Part shown: positions 5,735-9,126 of the stretch, piece after piece
How positions within the stretch are numbered: the stretch's first letter is position 1
How the letters are laid out: each line of letters opens with the position of its first letter
Assembly (NCBI GenBank): GCA_018335615.1
Contig: JAGXRS010000386.1
Coordinates: 1-9,126 of the forward strand
Length of the DNA stretch: 9,126 nt
From: Hydrogenophaga sp.
GTDB lineage: Bacteria > Pseudomonadota > Gammaproteobacteria > Burkholderiales > Burkholderiaceae_C
Direction of reading: 5' to 3'
Translations under genes and position numbers: made by a program
Notes under the pieces: model-generated
Told to the model about the DNA's origin: nothing
Database searches by the model: none
Seen by the model: only the letters and a program-made list of their open reading frames with translations

Positions 5735-6688
5735 TCAGACATCGGCCAGCACCCTCAAATGCGCTTCCACACTGCGCGCCAGCGCGCTCAGGTCGTAGCC
5801 GCCCTCCAGGCAACTCACGATGCGGCCCTTGGCGTGGCGCAGCGCCACTTCCTTGATGCGCTGGGTGATCCACACATAGTCGTTCTCCACCAGCCCGAGC
5901 TGGCCCATGTCGTCTTCGCGGTGCGCGTCGAACCCGGCGCTGATGAAGACCATCTGCGGCTTGTGGGCGTCCAGCCGGGGCAGCCACATCATGTCGACCA
6001 GCTCGCGAATGTCCATGCCCTTGGTATAGGCCGGCACCGGCAGATTCACCAGGTTGGGCGCATCGGCGTGGGACCACTCGGGGTAGTAGGGGTGCTGGTA
6101 GAAGCTGCACATGAGGATGCGCTCGTCGCCGGCCACGATGTCTTCGGTGCCGTTGCCGTGGTGCACGTCGAAATCGATGATGGCCACGCGCTTGAGGCCG
6201 TGGCGCTGCAGCGCGTACTTGGCCGCCACCGCCACGTTGTTCACGAAGCAGAAGCCCATGGCCTGGTTGCGGGTGGCGTGGTGGCCGGGCGGGCGCACGG
6301 CACAGAAGGCGTTGGCCATCTCGCCGGCCATCACGGCATCGGTGGCGTCGATGGCGGCACCTGCCGCCGCCAGCATCGCGTCCCAGGTGTGGATGTTGAG
6401 CGAAGTGTCGGGGTCCACCTGCGCGTGGGTGGGGCCACCGGCGGCGATCTCGTCGCGCAACCCGTCGCACAGGCCGCGCAAGGCCGCCAGGTGCATGCGG
6501 CCGTGCGCCAGTTCCAGGTCGGACAGCGAGGCCGGTGTGGCCTCGCGCCGCTCCAGCGCCAGGTCGAGCCCGGTGATGAGCAGGCGGTCTTCAATGGCGT
6601 CCAGGCGCTCGGGGCATTCCGGGTGTCCGGCGCCCATTTCGTGCCGCCAACAATCCTTGTGGGTGAAATATCCGGTGGACTGGGTCAT
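5735..6688 (-). CDS. Histone deacetylase family (class II-like) zinc amidohydrolase
   Basis: This 317-aa protein covers the full arginase/deacetylase fold. All active-site motifs are intact. HEMGAGHPECPERL (16-29) is the typical N-terminal signature, and RPPGHHA (132-138) carries the catalytic pair H136/H137. DFDVHHGNGTED (172-183) gives zinc ligands D174 and H176, SAGFDAH (250-256) gives D254, and EGGYD (295-299) gives the transition-state tyrosine Y298. Bacterial members remove acetyl or other acyl groups from polyamines, protein lysines or small amides; the substrate here is unknown. The ATG at 6686-6688 is preferred because homologues begin just before the GYFTH segment; the frame extends to 6730 but would add a non-conserved stretch across the promoter gap. 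It is divergent from moxR with a 26-bp gap and is followed by the crotonase-like gene on the same strand. Confidence 0.92.
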   Translation of the reverse strand: MTQSTGYFTHKDCWRHEMGAGHPECPERLDAIEDRLLITGLDLALERREATPASLSDLELAHGRMHLAALRGLCDGLRDEIAAGGPTHAQVDPDTSLNIHTWDAMLAAAGAAIDATDAVMAGEMANAFCAVRPPGHHATRNQAMGFCFVNNVAVAAKYALQRHGLKRVAIIDFDVHHGNGTEDIVAGDERILMCSFYQHPYYPEWSHADAPNLVNLPVPAYTKGMDIRELVDMMWLPRLDAHKPQMVFISAGFDAHREDDMGQLGLVENDYVWITQRIKEVALRHAKGRIVSCLEGGYDLSALARSVEAHLRVLADV

Positions 6689-6714
6689 CTCGGTTTTGCG
6701 GTATGGTTCGCGGC

Positions 6715-7635
6715 ATGCACGCCGATACAAAAATACACCAACTTCTGAATCAGCTTAACACGGTGATGGTGGGCAAAAAAGAGCAGGTTTCGGACTGCGT
6801 GGCCTGCCTGCTGGCCGGTGGCCACCTGCTCATCGAGGACGTGCCGGGCGTCGGCAAGACCACCCTGGCCCACGCCCTCTCGCGCTCCTTCGGCCTGCAG
6901 TTCTCGCGCGTGCAGTTCACCGCCGACCTGATGCCCAGCGACCTGGTGGGCGTGTCCATTTACGAACGCGGACGCGAGGGCTTCGTGTTCCACCCCGGTC
7001 CGGTGTTCGCGCAGGTGCTGCTGGCCGACGAAATCAACCGCGCCAGCCCCAAGACCCAGAGCGCGCTGCTCGAAGCCATGGAAGAAAAGCAGGTCACGGT
7101 GGAGGGCGAGACCCGGCCGCTGCCCGACCCCTTCTTCGTCATCGCCACCCAGAACCCGCACGACCAGCTGGGCACCTACGCCCTGCCCGAGTCGCAGCTG
7201 GACCGCTTCCACATGCGCCTGTCGCTGGGCTACCCCGACCGCGCGGCCGAGCGCGAACTGCTGCGCGGCCAGGACCGCCGGGCCATGCTCGACCAGCTGC
7301 CGCCGGTGCTCAGCCCGGCCGACCTGGCGCGGCTGCAACAGGCCGTCGCCGCGGTGCACACGGCCGAGCCGGTGCTGGACTACCTGCAGGACCTGGTGGC
7401 CGCCACCCGATCCGGCCGCTGGTTCACCCAGGGCCTGTCGCCCCGGGCGGCGCTGGCCGTGGTGCGGGCTGCCAAGGCCCAGGCTTACTTGAGCGGGCGC
7501 GATTACGTGGCGCCCGACGACGTGGCCGCCATCCTGCCGCAGACCGTGGCCCACCGTCTGGTGCCGGTGAGCGACGCCGGGCGTGGACCGGTGGAGCAGG
7601 TGCGGGCCATGGTGGACGCCACTCCCCTGCCCTGA
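6715..7635 (+). CDS. moxR: MoxR-family AAA+ ATPase
   Basis: This 306-aa ATPase carries the complete MoxR signature. Walker A is GVGKTT (45-50), preceded by HLLIEDVP. The MoxR-typical FTADLMPSDLVG is at 68-79, Walker B LLADEINRA at 102-110, and SPKTQSALLEAMEEKQVT at 111-128. Sensor 1 is IATQNP (143-148) with N147, and the arginine finger is in ESQLDRF (159-165). The C-terminal lid domain follows. MoxR proteins act as chaperone-like ATPases that mature or activate partner complexes, usually with DUF58 or VWA proteins encoded next door, as here. ATG 6715 is preferred, but ATG 6703 (four extra residues) is possible and neither has a clear Shine-Dalgarno sequence. It heads an operon with the DUF58 and TgpA-like genes and is divergent from the deacetylase-like gene. 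Confidence 0.94.
   Translation: MHADTKIHQLLNQLNTVMVGKKEQVSDCVACLLAGGHLLIEDVPGVGKTTLAHALSRSFGLQFSRVQFTADLMPSDLVGVSIYERGREGFVFHPGPVFAQVLLADEINRASPKTQSALLEAMEEKQVTVEGETRPLPDPFFVIATQNPHDQLGTYALPESQLDRFHMRLSLGYPDRAAERELLRGQDRRAMLDQLPPVLSPADLARLQQAVAAVHTAEPVLDYLQDLVAATRSGRWFTQGLSPRAALAVVRAAKAQAYLSGRDYVAPDDVAAILPQTVAHRLVPVSDAGRGPVEQVRAMVDATPLP
6730..6758 (-). promoter_or_regulatory. Weak candidate promoter for the deacetylase-like gene, inside moxR
   Basis: On the minus strand TTAAGC (6753-6758), a 17-base spacer and TATTTT (6730-6735) could form a weak sigma-70 promoter, with a leader of roughly 35 nt before the ATG at 6688. It lies within the first 15 codons of moxR, where the otherwise GC-rich DNA is locally AT-rich. 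The divergent gap is too short to hold two promoters, so at least one must lie in coding DNA. Matches to consensus are only moderate. Confidence 0.3.
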
Positions 7636-7636
7636 C

Positions 7637-7684
7637 ATGGCGCCCGCCCGCGGCGCCGCGCGCTTCCCCGTTCCGCTCACATGA
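7637..7684 (+). other. Possible 15-codon coupling ORF between moxR and the DUF58 gene
   Basis: An ATG one base after the moxR stop opens a 15-residue frame, MAPARGAARFPVPLT, whose TGA (7682-7684) overlaps the ATG of the DUF58 gene as ATGA. The peptide looks like no known protein and there is no ribosome binding site. If ribosomes reinitiate after moxR it could carry them to the next start, which also lacks a Shine-Dalgarno sequence. A GGCGCC-N7-GGCGCC hairpin (7639-7657) lies inside it. Chance is quite possible in DNA of this composition. Confidence 0.2.
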
Positions 7685-8700
7685 ATCCCTCCGTTTCGCA
7701 GGCGCCAGGACCGAACTGGCGCCGTCCGATGAGTGCCCTGGGCCAGCGCCTGCAGCGCTGGTTCCACAGCCGCGTGCCGCGCACCGACACACTGGCGCTG
7801 ACCCAGCGCAACGTCTACATCCTGCCCACGCGCGCCGGTGCCATGCTGGCCCTCACCCTGCTCGTGCTGCTGGTGGCGAGCATCAACTACCAGCTCAACC
7901 TGGGCTACCTGCTCACCTTCCTGCTGGCCGGCGCCACCGTGGTGGGCATGCATGTGTGCCACGGCAACCTGCGCGGCATCGTGCTGCACCTCAGCCCGCC
8001 CGCGGCGGTGCACGCCGGTCAGGCGGTGGTGCTCGATGTGCAGCTGACCAGCGAGCGCAAGCGGGCGCGCTACGGCCTGGGCCTGGGCGTGATCGGTGTG
8101 GACGCGGCCCACACCCCGCTGGCCTGGACCGATGTGCCGGCCCAGTCCAGCGCGCGCGTGCAGGTGAGCTGGCCGGCGCCGCAGCGCGGCCTGCACGCCA
8201 TTCCGCCGATCCAGGCGCAGACGCTGTTTCCACTGGGCACCTTCCGGGTCTGGACGGTGTGGCGCCCGGCCGCGCAGGTGCTGGTCTACCCGGCGCCCGA
8301 AGCCGCGCCACCGGCACTGCCGGCCGGCTCGTCCGAGCCCGGCAGCGCGGGCAGTGCCCGCCAGCAGGACAGCGGGGAATTCGACGGCGTGCGCGCCTAC
8401 CGCCGCGGCGACCCGCAGAAGACCGTGGTCTGGAAGAAGGCCGCCCAGGCGTTCGCCGCCGGGCGTGACGATCTCGTGAGCCGCGACGCGCTCTCCAGCC
8501 AGCGCCAGCAGCTCTGGCTGGACCACGCCCAGTGCGGCCACAGCGCCCTGGAGGCCCGGCTCTCCCGGCTCACCGCCTGGGTGCTGATGGCCGAGCGGCT
8601 CGGGCTGGACTACGGGCTGCGCCTGCCCGGGCGCGAACTGCCGCCCAGCCAGGGCGCCACCCACCAGGCGCGCTGCCTGGAAGCGCTGGCGCTTGCATGA
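7681..8700 (+). CDS. DUF58 domain membrane-anchored protein
   Basis: This 339-aa protein has two adjacent hydrophobic segments near the N-terminus (about 53-70 and 76-93), a beta-rich middle region, and the DUF58 core EFDGVRAYRRGDPQKTVVWK (233-252). The preceding QRGLHAIPPI and TLFPLGTFRVW (168-191) are also typical of the family. DUF58 proteins often continue into a VWA-like half with a metal-binding D-x-S-x-S; here the matching spot reads LWLDHAQCGHS (278-288), so that motif is absent. It sits 45 bp after moxR and overlaps the next gene by ATGA, so it is probably the partner of the MoxR ATPase. No Shine-Dalgarno sequence precedes ATG 7681; an in-frame ATG at 7729 would drop 16 poorly conserved residues and keep the membrane segments. 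Confidence 0.88.
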   Translation: MNPSVSQAPGPNWRRPMSALGQRLQRWFHSRVPRTDTLALTQRNVYILPTRAGAMLALTLLVLLVASINYQLNLGYLLTFLLAGATVVGMHVCHGNLRGIVLHLSPPAAVHAGQAVVLDVQLTSERKRARYGLGLGVIGVDAAHTPLAWTDVPAQSSARVQVSWPAPQRGLHAIPPIQAQTLFPLGTFRVWTVWRPAAQVLVYPAPEAAPPALPAGSSEPGSAGSARQQDSGEFDGVRAYRRGDPQKTVVWKKAAQAFAAGRDDLVSRDALSSQRQQLWLDHAQCGHSALEARLSRLTAWVLMAERLGLDYGLRLPGRELPPSQGATHQARCLEALALA

Positions 8701-9126
8701 AAGTACTGCTGCAACAGCTGGCGACCGTGCGCAGCGCCGGGGCGGCCGCGCGCAACGCACAGTCGAACACGGCCACGGCCGCCCGCACCGCCACCCTGCC
8801 CCGCGACGCCCGCGACACGCTGTTCCTGCTCGGCGTCATCGGCTGGGTGGTGCTGCTGCAGATTGGCCACATCCCCTGGTGGTGCACCGCCCTCACCGCG
8901 GCCGTGCTGGGCTGGCGCAGCGTGCTCACGCTGCGCGGCCGGCCCTTGCCGGGCTGGGCCTGGCGGGTCGGTCTGCTGGCGCTCACGCTGGGCGCCACCT
9001 GGCTCACCCACCGCACCCTGCTCGGCCGTGACGCCGGCGTCACCCTCATCGTCGTGCTGCTGGCCCTGAAGACGCTGGAGCTGCGCGCCCGGCGCGACGC
9101 CTTCGTGGTGTTCTTCCTGGGCTTCT
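8697..9126 (+). CDS. tgpA: TgpA-like DUF3488/transglutaminase membrane protein, N-terminal fragment
   Basis: The frame opened by the ATG at 8697, overlapping the DUF58 stop by ATGA, stays open to the window edge (143 codons) and is cut there. After about 33 non-conserved residues comes LPRDARDTLFLLGVIGWVVL (34-53), then further hydrophobic segments at about 90-106 and 112-127. GRDAGVTLIVVLLALKTLEL (110-129) and RRDAFVVFFLGF (132-143) follow, the conserved N-terminal membrane part of the DUF3488 domain. Full-length relatives have several membrane helices and then a periplasmic transglutaminase-like domain; Pseudomonas aeruginosa TgpA is essential for growth. That catalytic domain would lie beyond the window. 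The order moxR, DUF58, tgpA is a frequent arrangement in proteobacteria and supports the call. Confidence 0.85.
   Translation, partial: MKVLLQQLATVRSAGAAARNAQSNTATAARTATLPRDARDTLFLLGVIGWVVLLQIGHIPWWCTALTAAVLGWRSVLTLRGRPLPGWAWRVGLLALTLGATWLTHRTLLGRDAGVTLIVVLLALKTLELRARRDAFVVFFLGF

Noticed and set aside
4839..6470. A 543-codon minus-strand frame running from within the deacetylase-like gene into the crotonase-like gene, which could suggest a fusion
   Set aside because: The upstream half is the deacetylase gene read in the wrong frame and then the intergenic element. The crotonase has its own ribosome binding site and start at 5612, so this is not a fusion protein.
6685..8760. A 691-codon open frame on the minus strand opposite moxR and the DUF58 gene
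   Set aside because: It is rich in His, Gly, Gln and Arg, typical of an antisense frame in GC-rich DNA, and lies opposite two genes with clear domain motifs. It resembles no protein family.
1..9126. CRISPR arrays, tRNA/rRNA genes, integrases, transposases, toxin-antitoxin pairs or defence genes
   Set aside because: No regularly spaced repeats, RNA gene signatures or mobile-element proteins are visible on either strand.

Overview
The window is GC-rich, densely coded chromosomal DNA from a betaproteobacterium, most likely a Burkholderiales member of the Comamonadaceae (Hydrogenophaga/Acidovorax-like). This rests on the protein sequences and codon bias recognised by eye and on a palindromic intergenic element of a style I recall from that family; no search was run. 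Nothing suggests a phage, plasmid, transposon, CRISPR array, tRNA or rRNA. Long antisense reading frames occur everywhere because of the GC bias and were discarded.

Layout. (1) 1-69, minus: the first 23 codons of etfB (electron transfer flavoprotein beta subunit). (2) 70-410: a 341-bp divergent control region. It holds a near-consensus sigma-70 promoter for etfB, a second possible -10 for etfB, and three different operator-like palindromes. Two of these sit on predicted etfB start points and one lies upstream of the TRAP operon. (3) 411-3324, plus: a complete three-gene TRAP transporter operon, dctP-dctQ-dctM. A hairpin with a T-run between dctP and dctQ probably sets a higher level of the binding protein. 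(4) 3307-4647, minus: an MscS-type mechanosensitive channel, convergent with dctM and overlapping it by 18 bp. (5) 4839-5612, minus: a crotonase-fold protein of the ECHDC3 type that lacks both classical hydratase glutamates. (6) 5613-5734: a composite multi-hairpin element. (7) 5735-6688, minus: a class II histone-deacetylase-like zinc amidohydrolase with an intact active site. (8) 6715-9126, plus, head-to-head with the deacetylase at a 26-bp gap: a MoxR AAA+ ATPase, a DUF58 membrane protein and the N-terminal part of a TgpA-like DUF3488/transglutaminase membrane protein, continuing past the window.

How the parts may work together. Etf accepts electrons from acyl-CoA dehydrogenases. The TRAP system imports an unidentified organic acid using an ion gradient. 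The crotonase-fold protein and the deacylase also act on, or derive from, acyl groups. An organic-acid/acyl-CoA theme on the left two-thirds is therefore reasonable but inferred. The MoxR-DUF58-TgpA cluster on the right is a separate and widespread set, usually thought to act in envelope or protein-complex maturation. No clearly new multi-gene system is present. The points most worth following are the non-canonical crotonase paired with the deacetylase-like enzyme, and the three-palindrome control region.
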